Below the pieces are notes generated by a model. That model saw only the letters and a program-made list of their open reading frames with translations, made no database searches and was not told the origin of the DNA. Made by a program: the position numbers and the translations under genes. Source: Flavobacterium sp. Leaf82 (GTDB taxonomy: Bacteria; Bacteroidota; Bacteroidia; Flavobacteriales; Flavobacteriaceae). Taken from it: a DNA stretch of 64,000 nt. How positions within the stretch are numbered: position 1 is the first letter of the stretch; each line of letters begins with the position of its first letter. Shown piece by piece: positions 9,346-19,000 of the stretch. The stretch lies in contig NZ_LMMA01000014.1 of NCBI RefSeq assembly GCF_001422725.1, positions 1-64,000 of the forward strand. Direction: 5' to 3'.

Positions 9346-9816
9346 TTATTGCTTTTTCTGCTCAAGCTCCACATTAAATTTTCCCCAAAACGGATTATCA
9401 GCCATTTGCGAATGTCCAATTACGAGAATATGATTTCCTTTTTGCGTGAGATTGATTTTTAAATCCATTCCAAACGGTCCGTCTGAACTTTGATCGGGAA
9501 AGATAATTTGGTTAAAACGGATGTTTCCTTTGCCTGTAGACGGAAGAATCTTTGCGTTTATTTCGCCTGAATCTTCATTTTTAAATTTAAGATATACTCT
9601 GGGATGAATAGAATCTAACGAACCTTCGGCTACATATAAACCTTTTTCGTTTTTAAAATTCAGGACGATAGTATCGCCAATTTGTTTGTTCTTTTCTATA
9701 TTTTCCTTTTCAATAACTGAAACCGAATCTGAGACTGGAACGGGATTTTTTTTGATTTCTTTTTGTTGACATGAAAAAAAGAAAATTGATAGTAAAAGCA
9801 TGCAGAAATTTTTCAT
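9346..9816 (-). CDS. Small uncharacterised lipoprotein
   Basis: About 156 residues. I start it at the ATG giving MKNFCMLLLSIFFFSCQQ, a clean lipoprotein signal; a start nine residues upstream is possible but would put charged residues before the signal. The rest is a Lys/Glu-rich linker and a small beta-rich domain I do not recognise (motifs GKGNIRFNQIIFPDQ and FWGKFNVELE). It is separated from its neighbours. Function unknown; likely anchored in the cell envelope. Confidence 0.75.
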   Translation of the reverse strand: MKNFCMLLLSIFFFSCQQKEIKKNPVPVSDSVSVIEKENIEKNKQIGDTIVLNFKNEKGLYVAEGSLDSIHPRVYLKFKNEDSGEINAKILPSTGKGNIRFNQIIFPDQSSDGPFGMDLKINLTQKGNHILVIGHSQMADNPFWGKFNVELEQKKQ

Positions 9817-10106
9817 AATATTATTTTTAGTGAAACTTCTCAAACTTAGTTTCTTTTTCAGCGTGTTATGTTACATAATAAGATTTGGATTTTGTAGGAT
9901 CTGGACATTAATAATACTTTTAAACTTTACTTCTAATCATTACTTCTCGCATGTTTTAAAATTATAAGTTGTTCTTTAAGTGAAAGTTACTAAAAAAAGT
10001 ATATATGTTAAAGATAACATTTATTCGAATAGGGAAATAAAATTCTAATTGTGTTTTTTACCAAAATTTTTCGAAATACCAATTCCAATAGTCCATGTAT
10101 CATACA

Positions 10107-10140
10107 TAAAAAAATCCCCTTTTGTTAGTAAAGGGGATTT
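10107..10140 (-). terminator. Intrinsic terminator of the porin-Dabb-cupin operon
   Basis: Arms AAATCCCCTTT (10112-10122) and AAAGGGGATTT (10130-10140). The A-run on the plus strand at 10108-10114 becomes a U-run for minus-strand transcripts. It lies 50 bp after the cupin gene. The rest of 9817-10188 shows nothing else. Confidence 0.85.
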
Positions 10141-10188
10141 AATTTTAAAGTCAGATATACAAGAATATCTGCTTAAAAACATTTAAAA

Positions 10189-10662
10189 CTATTTTGATTC
10201 AGGCTCAAAAAGATCCTCTGAGTTCTCTGTAATAGGTATGTATAAACGTTCCCAAACATCCGTATCAACCATATCCCAGCTGTGACCTTTACCTTTTAAA
10301 TCTTCGGCAAGTAAAATTACACCGGGTTCTATGATAAAAGTACTTCCATCAGAAACCTTAAATCTAATTTTACCTTTTACCGTTATTACATATTGTTTTC
10401 TGGGTGCAGGATGTGCGTTTTTTTCCCATTCTTCTGTTTTATTGCTGTACCAGAACGAAGCAGTATTCATGTGTTTTAAGGATGGAATAGAACCTTTTTC
10501 GAATGAACTCGTTCCATCAGGATTATTGATAAGGCGGTAAGCAGGAATCTCAGATGCTTCTTCTAATGGTTTTACCGAAACATTTTTGTGATTTTGTGCA
10601 TTATTGCTGTTTGCTGACATAAGGACTACAGATAGGATAAATCCTTTTAATAAATTTTTCAT
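10189..10662 (-). CDS. Secreted cupin-domain protein
   Basis: 157 residues with a signal peptide (about 1-22, ending near NNAQ), so exported to the periplasm or beyond. The core is a small cupin barrel with APRKQYVITVKGKI, an acidic strand, EPGVILLAEDLKGKGHSW. This closely parallels the cytoplasmic cupin at 52898-53248 (RQYIVLLDG, ILLVEDTTGKGH), so both belong to one family; the usual His/Glu metal set is only partly evident. It is third in an operon with the porin and Dabb genes, 27 bp after the latter. Substrate unknown. Confidence 0.8.
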   Translation of the reverse strand: MKNLLKGFILSVVLMSANSNNAQNHKNVSVKPLEEASEIPAYRLINNPDGTSSFEKGSIPSLKHMNTASFWYSNKTEEWEKNAHPAPRKQYVITVKGKIRFKVSDGSTFIIEPGVILLAEDLKGKGHSWDMVDTDVWERLYIPITENSEDLFEPESK

Positions 10663-10689
10663 TTTGATAGTATTTAAAAGTAATATTTT

Positions 10690-11103
10690 TTATTGAATGT
10701 AAACGGAATCATGAACCATCATTTTATTAAAAAATGGTTTATATTTTGCTACTAAAGCCAGATGTCCGTCAAGTTTACCATACGTTTCTAAGTCTTCAAG
10801 AGAATCAAATTCCATAGAGGCATTGTAGGTAAAAGAATTGTCCATTACAGGTCTTGGAGATGAATTTGCGGGTCCTCCATAACGTACATTTTTTACATAA
10901 GGCAACTTTTTAAGTCCTTCAAAAAAGTTTTTAAAATCTTTTACCTCCGTTGCGGTAAGTTCAGGTTTTAGCCAAAACAACAAATAATGAAAATAGACAG
11001 TCTTAGGTTGAGGTTCTGTTTTATTATTGGCTAATATTTCTCCTCCAATAAGCGAAAGCGCTCCGGCACTCGCAGATTTGATAATAAAATTTCTTCGTTT
11101 CAT
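10690..11103 (-). CDS. Tat-exported Dabb (stress-responsive alpha/beta-barrel) protein
   Basis: 137 residues. The N-terminus KRRNFIIKSASAGALSLIGG is a twin-arginine-type signal, so the protein is probably exported folded. The remainder matches the dimeric alpha/beta-barrel (Dabb) fold: HYLLFWLKPELT, then NVRYGGPA, then DNSFTYNASMEFDSLEDLETY, then HDSVYIQ. Dabb proteins are small dimers with ligand-binding or isomerase/cyclase-like roles; the ligand here is unknown. Middle gene of the porin operon: 12 bp after the porin and 27 bp before the cupin. Confidence 0.85.
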   Translation of the reverse strand: MKRRNFIIKSASAGALSLIGGEILANNKTEPQPKTVYFHYLLFWLKPELTATEVKDFKNFFEGLKKLPYVKNVRYGGPANSSPRPVMDNSFTYNASMEFDSLEDLETYGKLDGHLALVAKYKPFFNKMMVHDSVYIQ

Positions 11104-11115
11104 AATAGTAATTTT

Positions 11116-12444
11116 TTAATTAAAGTCGATTCTGTATTTTAAAACAAACTGCCATTTTCTGTCTGATACCGTGGCTTGACTGGCATCGTTTAAGGCATAA
11201 ATTGGACGGTTTTGAGCATCAAAAGTTAATCTGGACGACATGCCATTCATTAATAAGGAAACACCGGCATCATAAGTCAGCGCCTTATCGTGAAGTCCGT
11301 CAAGATCAGAAAGCATAATACTTCCCGCAGGCTGCAGCTGTAGATTGCTTTTGTCTTTGTTAAAATAGGGTAGTGTACCACCAATTTGTACATAATACGT
11401 ATTACCCGTCCCTATAACCGGCGATGTATTTCCGGCACCGTTAAGACTGCTTTCGGCTGCATTTACGCCACTTGCAGGATTACTTACCCCAGAATAACGG
11501 GTATAATTAGGACCGTAATTATTATTCATTGCCATGGCATAAGCACTAAAAGAGGTACCACGTTCCTTGTTTATCGGCGTATCGTAGAAAAGGTCAACGG
11601 CAAAGCTCTTTTCATCATCATTAATGGTGTTTTTCGCTTCATCAAGATGCCATAGTTCATTGTGTATGTATTCGAATCCGGCACCTAATGCAAGCACTTT
11701 CTTTTTACCGCTATATGTTCCGGAATGAAAAGGTGTTGAATTATTTTCGCTATCAAAAAATTCATATTTAAAATAACCCGAGTAATCCTTATTAGGATGG
11801 GTTTTGCTAAAAGTAGCTACATTATATTGCGGATCTGAACTCACATTCGTATACGGATCTGCAATAACCAAACGGTAATCAAGTTTGCCTATTTGTCCTT
11901 TTGCATAAACGCTGAACTCCCTCACGGTTTCATCAGATATCCCTGCATTTCCGGTTGCATAAGACGGGAAATCATATAATAAAGTATTCAATGGTCCTGT
12001 TGTAAATCTGGATAATCCTTTCCAGGTAGATCGACCCGCACCGGCAGCAATCACATCGTTGAATTTGTACTCTGCATAAGCATCCAGAAGTTCGAATGTT
12101 GGAGATGTTTTCGTGGCTACGTTTACATTCGTTAAACCTCCCTGTAGTATAAAAGTGAATTTTTCTGTAGGCTGATACGCCATTTTCACCCTTACCCTGC
12201 GCAATGATAAATCCGAAATACTGTTTACCTGCTCACCATTTACAAGACTTCCCGGATTAAGTTCCAGATAACGCGCCCATATTTCAGTATAACCGCTAAA
12301 AGATATCGAACGCGTTTTTTCATCGTTTAGATAATGCGTAAGAGTAGGGTTTCCAAAATCGTTCTTCTTTTGGGCATTTACGGTATTAAATAACCCTGCA
12401 AGCAGAGAAAAACATATTCCAATTTTTAAATAACCTGTTTTCAT
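11116..12444 (-). CDS. Outer-membrane porin-like beta-barrel
   Basis: 442 residues with a signal peptide ending in VNAQ (about 1-24), then FSGYTEIWARY and many amphipathic strands, ending in QFVLKYRIDFN with a C-terminal aromatic strand. This fits a phosphate-selective/OprP-like porin, though the match is by pattern only. It is the first gene of a three-gene operon (porin, Dabb, cupin) and is divergent from an OmpR-type two-component system. Helically phased TAGAA repeats sit just upstream of its promoter, so control by that system is likely. Confidence 0.8.
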   Translation of the reverse strand: MKTGYLKIGICFSLLAGLFNTVNAQKKNDFGNPTLTHYLNDEKTRSISFSGYTEIWARYLELNPGSLVNGEQVNSISDLSLRRVRVKMAYQPTEKFTFILQGGLTNVNVATKTSPTFELLDAYAEYKFNDVIAAGAGRSTWKGLSRFTTGPLNTLLYDFPSYATGNAGISDETVREFSVYAKGQIGKLDYRLVIADPYTNVSSDPQYNVATFSKTHPNKDYSGYFKYEFFDSENNSTPFHSGTYSGKKKVLALGAGFEYIHNELWHLDEAKNTINDDEKSFAVDLFYDTPINKERGTSFSAYAMAMNNNYGPNYTRYSGVSNPASGVNAAESSLNGAGNTSPVIGTGNTYYVQIGGTLPYFNKDKSNLQLQPAGSIMLSDLDGLHDKALTYDAGVSLLMNGMSSRLTFDAQNRPIYALNDASQATVSDRKWQFVLKYRIDFN

Positions 12445-12471
12445 GTTTAGTTAAAATTTACATTTTGTTTG

Positions 12472-12485
12472 GTAGTGATCACTAC
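12472..12485. promoter_or_regulatory. 14-bp palindrome in the porin leader
   Basis: GTAGTGATCACTAC is a perfect palindrome 28 bp before the porin start and just downstream of the predicted transcription start, a place where a repressor could bind. No regulator is assigned. Confidence 0.4.
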
Positions 12486-12501
12486 TTTGTTTTTGACAGG
12501 A

Positions 12502-12572
12502 CAAAGGTAGATTCAGCATACTCTTTGGGGTATTAGAAAACCATTAGAAAGGCTATAGAATGTTATTAGAAA
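12502..12572 (-). promoter_or_regulatory. Porin-operon promoter with four phased TAGAA repeats
   Basis: Minus-strand TACCTTTG (12502-12509) matches the -7 consensus TAnnTTTG. Upstream, TAGAA starts at 12534, 12545, 12556 and 12567, exactly 11 bp apart; three of the four copies extend to ATTAGAAA. One-turn spacing on one DNA face, beginning where a -33 box would lie, is the usual layout for OmpR-family activators. The divergent gene encodes such a regulator. Confidence 0.75.
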
Positions 12573-12673
12573 ATAGATTGTTTTAATTTTAAATAATTGA
12601 AAATCAGTGATATTTAAGCTTCGGTATAACTAATCTGAAGATATTAGCCTTTTAGAAAAAGAAAATATTGTCG

Positions 12674-12681
12674 TAAATTTG
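12674..12681 (+). promoter_or_regulatory. -7 box of the two-component operon
   Basis: TAAATTTG matches TAnnTTTG, 28 bp before the response-regulator start. No -33 TTG is evident. Confidence 0.55.
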
Positions 12682-12708
12682 ACTCCGATTTAAAATCAAG
12701 CCATACAA

Positions 12709-13398
12709 ATGAAGATATTGATAGTAGAAGATAACAGCCGGGTTTCTGCGCTGCTTAAACGAGGATTGGAAAGTCAGGGCTACCAGGTTTATATTGCAGA
12801 AGAAGCAGAGGAAGGACTTATACTTTTAGAGAAAATTGATTTTGAATTGATTATCACAGATATTATGCTGGGAGGAATGGATGGAATTACGTTCTGTAAA
12901 AAAATCCGCCATTCCGGAAAAAAGATCCCAATCATTATGCTTACGGCGCTGGGAACTATTGACGAAAAAATTGAAGGCTTTGATGCCGGCGCAGATGATT
13001 ATCTGGTGAAACCTTTTGAAATAAGAGAACTTTACGCAAGGGTTAAAGCGTTACTGCAACGCAAAAATGATGCAACAAACACTTTAGAAGAAAGCGCTCA
13101 ACTAACCTACAGTGATCTTGTTATGGACAAACGTACCAAAGTAATTTATAGAGAAGGCGTAACCATAAACCTGACACCAAAAGAATTTAATCTGCTGCAT
13201 TTTATGATGCAAAACCCGGAAAGACTTCTTACCCGTGACGAAATTGCCGATAATGTCTGGGGCAATAATTTTGATACCGGAACCAATTATATCGATGTTT
13301 ATATTGCTTATCTGAGAAAAAAAATTGACAAAGGTTTTGATCAAAAACTAATTCATACCAAGGTTGGAATGGGATTTATTTTAAGCAGTAAAATATGA
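12709..13398 (+). CDS. OmpR/PhoB-family response regulator
   Basis: 229 residues. The receiver domain (1-115) has the acidic pair in LIVEDN, the phospho-acceptor Asp near 51 (LIITDIMLGG), the conserved Thr/Ala in MLTALG and Lys in YLVKPF. The C-terminal winged helix (about 130-226) has LTPKEFNLLHFMMQNPERLLTR and a YIAYLRKKI recognition region. It overlaps the kinase gene by 4 bp, so they are translationally coupled. Divergent from the porin operon, whose promoter carries a typical phased direct-repeat site for this family; that operon is the likely target. Confidence 0.93.
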   Translation: MKILIVEDNSRVSALLKRGLESQGYQVYIAEEAEEGLILLEKIDFELIITDIMLGGMDGITFCKKIRHSGKKIPIIMLTALGTIDEKIEGFDAGADDYLVKPFEIRELYARVKALLQRKNDATNTLEESAQLTYSDLVMDKRTKVIYREGVTINLTPKEFNLLHFMMQNPERLLTRDEIADNVWGNNFDTGTNYIDVYIAYLRKKIDKGFDQKLIHTKVGMGFILSSKI

Positions 13399-14756
13399 AA
13401 TTAGTAACCCGCACCGCTCTTGCTTACGCCATTTTAACTGCTTTTATTCTTTTTGTTTTTGCCTACAGCGTTTATTTTGTATCTGAAAAAAACAGAAAAG
13501 AGGAGTTTTTTGACCGCCTTGATTATAAAATAACCTGGCGCGCTGAGTTTATATTTGATGCACAGATTGATAAAGACCTTATAAAGTTCCTGCACACAAA
13601 AAACAAAAAAGTTCTTAATGAAGCAGATATCAGTGTCTATGACAATAAGTTTGACCTTTATTTTTCTGATAATATGCCGCCTCTTGGCAATCAGAAGATA
13701 TTGCAGTCCATCAAAAAGAATAAATACCTAAACTGGTCTGATGATAAATACCAATACCGTGGAATTTTATACATTGATAATAATAAAGAATTTTATATCG
13801 TAGGACGTGCAATAGACGTAAGCGGTCTTAATCATATTAGTGTTTTTAAGGAGAATTTGGTCTACGTGTATTTTACCTCGATCGTATTGATATTTATTAT
13901 AGGTTTTGGATTTTCCTATTACACGTTAAAACCCTTAAAGGATATTATTTTTCAAATCAGGGATATATCAGAACATAATCTTAATAAGCGAATAATTGTG
14001 CCAAAAGCAAAAGACGAACTTTATGAACTTACAGAGACTTTTAATGATACTTTTAATAGATTAGAGAAATCCTTTAATAACCACAGGAATTTTGTAACCA
14101 CAATTTCGCATGAATTCCGTACGCCGCTTTCTATTTTAATTGCTGAAATTGAACTGGGCAAAGAGCTAAACCAGACGATTGACGACTATAAAGTTTCTTT
14201 GGACAATGCCTTGGAAGAAGCAAATCATGTTTCTCAGCTTTCTACGGCACTTTTGGATTTTGCACGTGCTAATTATGATATATCACAAATAAAAATGTCT
14301 GATATTCGAATAGATGAAGTTCTGGTTGATGCAAAACTAAATCTCTTGAACAAAAAAGAGGTAAAATATAAGATTGGTATAAGCTACACGAACTTAGAAG
14401 ATAGCGATGCAAATTTCTATAATTATAACGGGAATCCGTATCTTCTTCAAATTGCTTTTTCTAATATTATGGAAAATGCCTGCAAATATTCAACAGATCA
14501 TTCGTGTCATGTAGACATCAATACTTTTGCAGAGAGTATTGTCCTGACATTCTCTGATAACGGAATTGGTATTCCTGAGGAAGATCTGGAGAAAATCTAT
14601 AATTTGTTTTACAGAGGAAAAAATAAAAGCCACGAAATAGGGTATGGAGTTGGTTTATCTGTTGTAAAACAAATTCTAAGCCTTCATAATGGTTTAATCG
14701 ATGTAAAATCTGTTGTGGGAAAAGGAACAACATTTATCGTTACGCTGCCGGTTTAA
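13395..14756 (+). CDS. Membrane sensor histidine kinase
   Basis: 453 residues, partner of the preceding response regulator. Two transmembrane segments (about 7-29 and 154-177) flank a periplasmic sensor of roughly 125 residues with no recognised domain. A HAMP linker follows (about 178-228), then HisKA with the phospho-His near 239 (TTISHEFRTPLS), and an ATPase domain with N-box NIMENACKYS, G1 DNGIGIP and G2 GYGVGLSVVKQI. Length and order are those of a classic EnvZ-like kinase. The stimulus is unknown; the adjacent porin operon suggests an envelope or nutrient cue. Confidence 0.93.
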   Translation: MKLVTRTALAYAILTAFILFVFAYSVYFVSEKNRKEEFFDRLDYKITWRAEFIFDAQIDKDLIKFLHTKNKKVLNEADISVYDNKFDLYFSDNMPPLGNQKILQSIKKNKYLNWSDDKYQYRGILYIDNNKEFYIVGRAIDVSGLNHISVFKENLVYVYFTSIVLIFIIGFGFSYYTLKPLKDIIFQIRDISEHNLNKRIIVPKAKDELYELTETFNDTFNRLEKSFNNHRNFVTTISHEFRTPLSILIAEIELGKELNQTIDDYKVSLDNALEEANHVSQLSTALLDFARANYDISQIKMSDIRIDEVLVDAKLNLLNKKEVKYKIGISYTNLEDSDANFYNYNGNPYLLQIAFSNIMENACKYSTDHSCHVDINTFAESIVLTFSDNGIGIPEEDLEKIYNLFYRGKNKSHEIGYGVGLSVVKQILSLHNGLIDVKSVVGKGTTFIVTLPV

Positions 14757-14770
14757 ATTTACTTCATATA

Positions 14771-14806
14771 AAAAGGGACAGATATTTTTCTGTCCCTTGA
14801 TTTTTA
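14771..14806. terminator. Bidirectional terminator between converging signalling operons
   Basis: AAGGGACAGA and TCTGTCCCTT form a 10-bp stem at 14773-14798, with A-rich and T-rich flanks, between the plus-strand kinase and the minus-strand response-regulator/kinase gene. Confidence 0.8.
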
Positions 14807-14819
14807 CTGTTTTATCTGA

Positions 14820-16043
14820 TTATTGCGGCAGATAAATATTAAAGGTTGCGCCTTTCATAGGGAATGCTGTTGCTGTAATTATGCCATTGTGATTTTCGAC
14901 AATTTTCTTGACAATTGCCAGACCAATTCCTGTGCCGTCGTAAACATCCCTGCTGTGAAGCCTTTGAAATACGCCAAATATTTTTTCGCTGTGTTCCGGT
15001 TCAAAACCTATTCCGTTATCCTGAAAACTGATGTGGCAATAGTTTTCGGATAGAGATAACTCCTGATGTTGAAGTTCTTCACCTTTTTTAATGCAGCTTT
15101 TAATTTGAATTTCAATCGGAATTTCCTTTTGAGAGAACTTCAAAGCATTGTTTAGCAAATTCTCCAGAAGCTGCACAAACAAGAAAGGAATAATCTTAGC
15201 AGATCCGTGAAGATCCGTAACGATTGCAGCGCCTTTTTCTGAAATATTCTCCTGCATGGTTTCTTTCAGGTCTTCGACTAATTTATTTAAATCTGTAATT
15301 TCAAATACACGATCAGCAATATTTGTGCGGGAAAAAACAAGAAGATCGTTAATTAAATCCCGCATTCGATTAGTAGAATATAAAATCCTTTCAAATTTAT
15401 TTTTGCCCTCAGCACTTAGATTTGGATATTCATTTGCCAGTATAATATTGGTAAAGGTTTGTATTTTTCGCAAAGGTTCCTGAAGATCGTGACTCGAAAT
15501 ATGAGTAAAAGCATCGAGCTCAATGTTTTTCTTTTTAAGCTCAGCGGCATATTTTTCGATTGCCTGATATTGCTTTGCCAATTCTTCGTTTGCCTTTACA
15601 ATCTTAGAATTTAGTGATCTGGTTTCTTCTTCTTTAAACCGTAATTCCCTGTTTTTTCTATACAACTCCGTAAACACAGATACTTTTGCCTGAAGTATTT
15701 CTCTTGACAACGGTTTAATCATATAATCTACAGCACCGGATTGATATCCTTTAAAAATGTAATCCGTAGTATTCATGTTGGCTGTCAGGAAAATAATAGG
15801 CACATCTTTTAGTTTATCGCTTTGGCGAATGAGTTCAGCGGTTTCAAATCCATCCATGAGAGGCATTTGTACATCCATCAGTATAATAGCAAAATCCTGG
15901 TTTTTAAGCAAAATTCTTAAGGCGTCCTTACCAGAAGTCGCCTCAACAAATTCATAGCCTCTATCAGCAAGAATAACCTGCAAGGAAAGCAGGTTTTCTT
16001 TTTTGTCGTCGACAATTAATATTTTAACAGCGTGTTCTTCCAT
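14820..16043 (-). CDS. Response regulator-histidine kinase hybrid (receiver at N-terminus)
   Basis: About 407 residues from the ATG giving MEEHAVKILIVDDK; a start four codons earlier is possible. A receiver domain (about 1-120; ILMDVQMPLMDG, YMIKPLSREI) is joined by a coiled coil to a HisKA domain of the phytochrome-kinase type (HISSHDLQEPLRKI) and an ATPase domain (FVQLLENLLNNALKFS, DNGIGFEP, GTGIGLAIVKKI). It is soluble with no membrane segment. It follows the giant hybrid kinase by about 20 bp and probably shares its transcript, acting as a relay partner. Confidence 0.92.
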   Translation of the reverse strand: MEEHAVKILIVDDKKENLLSLQVILADRGYEFVEATSGKDALRILLKNQDFAIILMDVQMPLMDGFETAELIRQSDKLKDVPIIFLTANMNTTDYIFKGYQSGAVDYMIKPLSREILQAKVSVFTELYRKNRELRFKEEETRSLNSKIVKANEELAKQYQAIEKYAAELKKKNIELDAFTHISSHDLQEPLRKIQTFTNIILANEYPNLSAEGKNKFERILYSTNRMRDLINDLLVFSRTNIADRVFEITDLNKLVEDLKETMQENISEKGAAIVTDLHGSAKIIPFLFVQLLENLLNNALKFSQKEIPIEIQIKSCIKKGEELQHQELSLSENYCHISFQDNGIGFEPEHSEKIFGVFQRLHSRDVYDGTGIGLAIVKKIVENHNGIITATAFPMKGATFNIYLPQ

Positions 16044-16064
16044 GATGCTTATCATTAAAAATAA

Positions 16065-19000
16065 TTATTTTAACCACACTCTCATTAAAGAGGATAATTG
16101 TTCAACATTTACAGGCTTGGTAATATAATCTGACGCGCCTGACTCAATGCAGCGTTGTCTGTCACCTTTCATAGCTTTTGCAGTAACGGCTATAATCGTT
16201 AAATCCTTATGTTTTATGTTTTTTCTAATTATTTTCATTGTTTCATAACCATCCAGTTCCGGCATCATGATATCCATTAAGACAATATCGATTTTCAGGT
16301 TTTGATTTAGAATATCAATAGCTTCATGACCGGATTCAGCGCTCATTACATCCAGTCCAAAACGTTCAAGAGCTGTGGTTAAAGCAAATAGGTTTCGAAC
16401 ATCATCATCCACAAGCAATACTTTTTTGTTTATCAGTACATCTTCTTTCAGGTAATACTCTTCAATTCTTTCTCGCATACTTTCAGGAAGATCCTTATGG
16501 ACACGATGCATAAAAAGAGCCGTCTGATCGACTAATTCGTCAATAGAAAGTGCACTTTTCGTAATAATATTGTGCGCAAACCTGCTTAGTTTACTGCGTT
16601 GCTTTTTATTTACATCTCCTGCAGAATGTATAATAATAGCGGTTTCCTGTCCGGCAATATTATTTTCGAGATCGCTAATAAGATCAAGACCGTCAGCATC
16701 CGGCAAGACCAAATCTAAAATAATACAATCAAACGATTTCTCAGCAATTAATGCAACCGCATCTTTTGCTGTCAGCGCTGTAAAAATCGAAATATCGTCA
16801 CCGGAAACCGATTCTACAATGCGTTTCAACTCGCTTTCGTTATCATCGACAATCAGAAGATTCTTTTCTTTTTTGTTTTTGAAATTATGAATATCATTGA
16901 AAAGCGAAGTCAGCGCTTCATTTTTTACCGGTTTCAGCATAAAATTTCTTGCACCGCGTTTCAGTCCTTTATTTCTTTCGTCTTCACCGGAAATAATATA
17001 AACCGGAATATGACGCAGCGTAAAATCGGTTTTTAACCTGTCCAGAATTTTCCATCCGCTTGTATCAGGCATATTAAGATCCATTGTTATGGCATGTGGC
17101 TGAAATTGGTTTATAAAATCAATTACATCATTTCCTTTAGTCGTTACAATGGCTTTAATGCCGTGCTGATGCGCTCTTTCAAGCAAAACCTTGGCAAATG
17201 TTATATTATCCTCGGCAATTAAAAGAATTTTATCATCAGGTTTAATATCCGTTCTGTCGTCACCAACCTCATCTACAAAATACAAATCAATGTCTGATGT
17301 GTTGAAACTGGCAGAAGGAAGCGATTTTAAACGGCTTTTTCCGGCATGAATTACATTGGTTTCCTCATTAACCGTAATGTCTTCTAATTCCGGGATATGA
17401 ACGAATTTTAAAGGAAGATACAAGGTGAATTTACTTCCAATATTGGTATCACTTTCCAGTTCGATACTTCCTCCTAATAAATCCGAAAGACCGCGGCTGA
17501 TCGATAATCCCAAACCTGTTCCTCCATATTTACGGCTGGTAGAACCTTCTGCTTGTTGGAAAGCTTCGAAAATGATGTTTTGTTTTTCTTTGGAGATTCC
17601 AATTCCGGTATCCGAGATTTCGAACGCCACAACAGCTTCGGCATTGTCAAGACTAATGTTTTTGGTTTTCCAACTATTATTGGCTTTGTAAATTTTAAGT
17701 GTAACTTCTCCTTTTTCGGTAAATTTGAAAGAGTTGGATAAAAGATTTTTCAGAATCTGATTTAATCTTTGCGAATCGGTTTCCATTACTTCCGGCAGGT
17801 TTTTATCCATATTGATTTCAAAATGAAGATGTTTTGCCTGAGAAATAGGGTTGAAGGTAGATTCTACAAATCGGCTGATTTCAGCAAAACTAATCGGGTT
17901 ATAATCGACAGAAATATATCCGGACTCAATTTTAGAAAGATCCAGAATGTCATTGATTAACTGGATAAGGTCATCTCCGCAAGAGTTGATAGTGATGGCA
18001 AACTGAATTTGTTTTTCGGATAAATTCCCGTCTCTGTTCGCAATCAGTTCATTCGCTAAAATCTGTAAACTGTTTAGCGGCGTTCTTAACTCATGCGACA
18101 TATTGGCAAGAAACTCTGATTTGTATTTTGAAGTAAGCGTAAGCTGATCTGCTTTTTCTTCAAGGGCTTTACGGGCGACCTCGACTTCCTGATTTTTAAG
18201 CTCAACTTCTTCTTTTTGATTCGCTAATAAAATAGCTTTTTCTTCAAGTTCCTCATTCGTATTTTTCAATACTTCCTGTTGGCTTTTCAGCTCACTTGCC
18301 AGTGATTGTGATTGTACCAATAATTCTTCGGTTCTTGAATTTGATTCAATCGTGTTCAATACAATACCAATACTTTCTGTCAATCCTTCAAGGAAATCTA
18401 AATGCGTCTGACTAAAGGTATCAAGCGAAGCTAGTTCAATAACAGCTTTAAGTTGCCCTTCAAAAAGAACGGGAAGAATAATAACGTCTTTTGGTTTTGC
18501 GTCTCCCAAACCAGAATTGATTCTGATGTAATCTTTTGGAACATTACTTAAAATAATTCGTTCTTTTTCTATCGCAACCTGACCAATAAGTCCTTCGCCC
18601 ATAGCGTAGGAGGTAGGTGAATTTTTTCTTTTGATGTAAGCGTAAGAAGCAATTAAATTTAGTTTAGAATCCATAAATTCTTCGCCTTCTTCCAGGATAT
18701 AAAAAAGTCCGTGTTGCGCTGTAACAACAGCAGCAAGTTCAGAGAGGATTTTTTTAGTAACGGCATTAAGCTCTTTTTGTCCCTGAAGCATCTGGGTAAA
18801 TTTAGCTAAATTCGATTTCAGCCAGTCTTGTTCCTGATTACGTAAAGTGGTTGCTTTAAGATTATAAATCATTTGATTGATAGTATCTTTAAGCGCTTCA
18901 ACTTCACCTTTTGCTTCAACACCAATTGTTCGCGTTAAATCTCCTTGTGTTACCGCAGATGCAACCTCAGAAATCGCACGTACCTGAGTGGTAAGATTTG

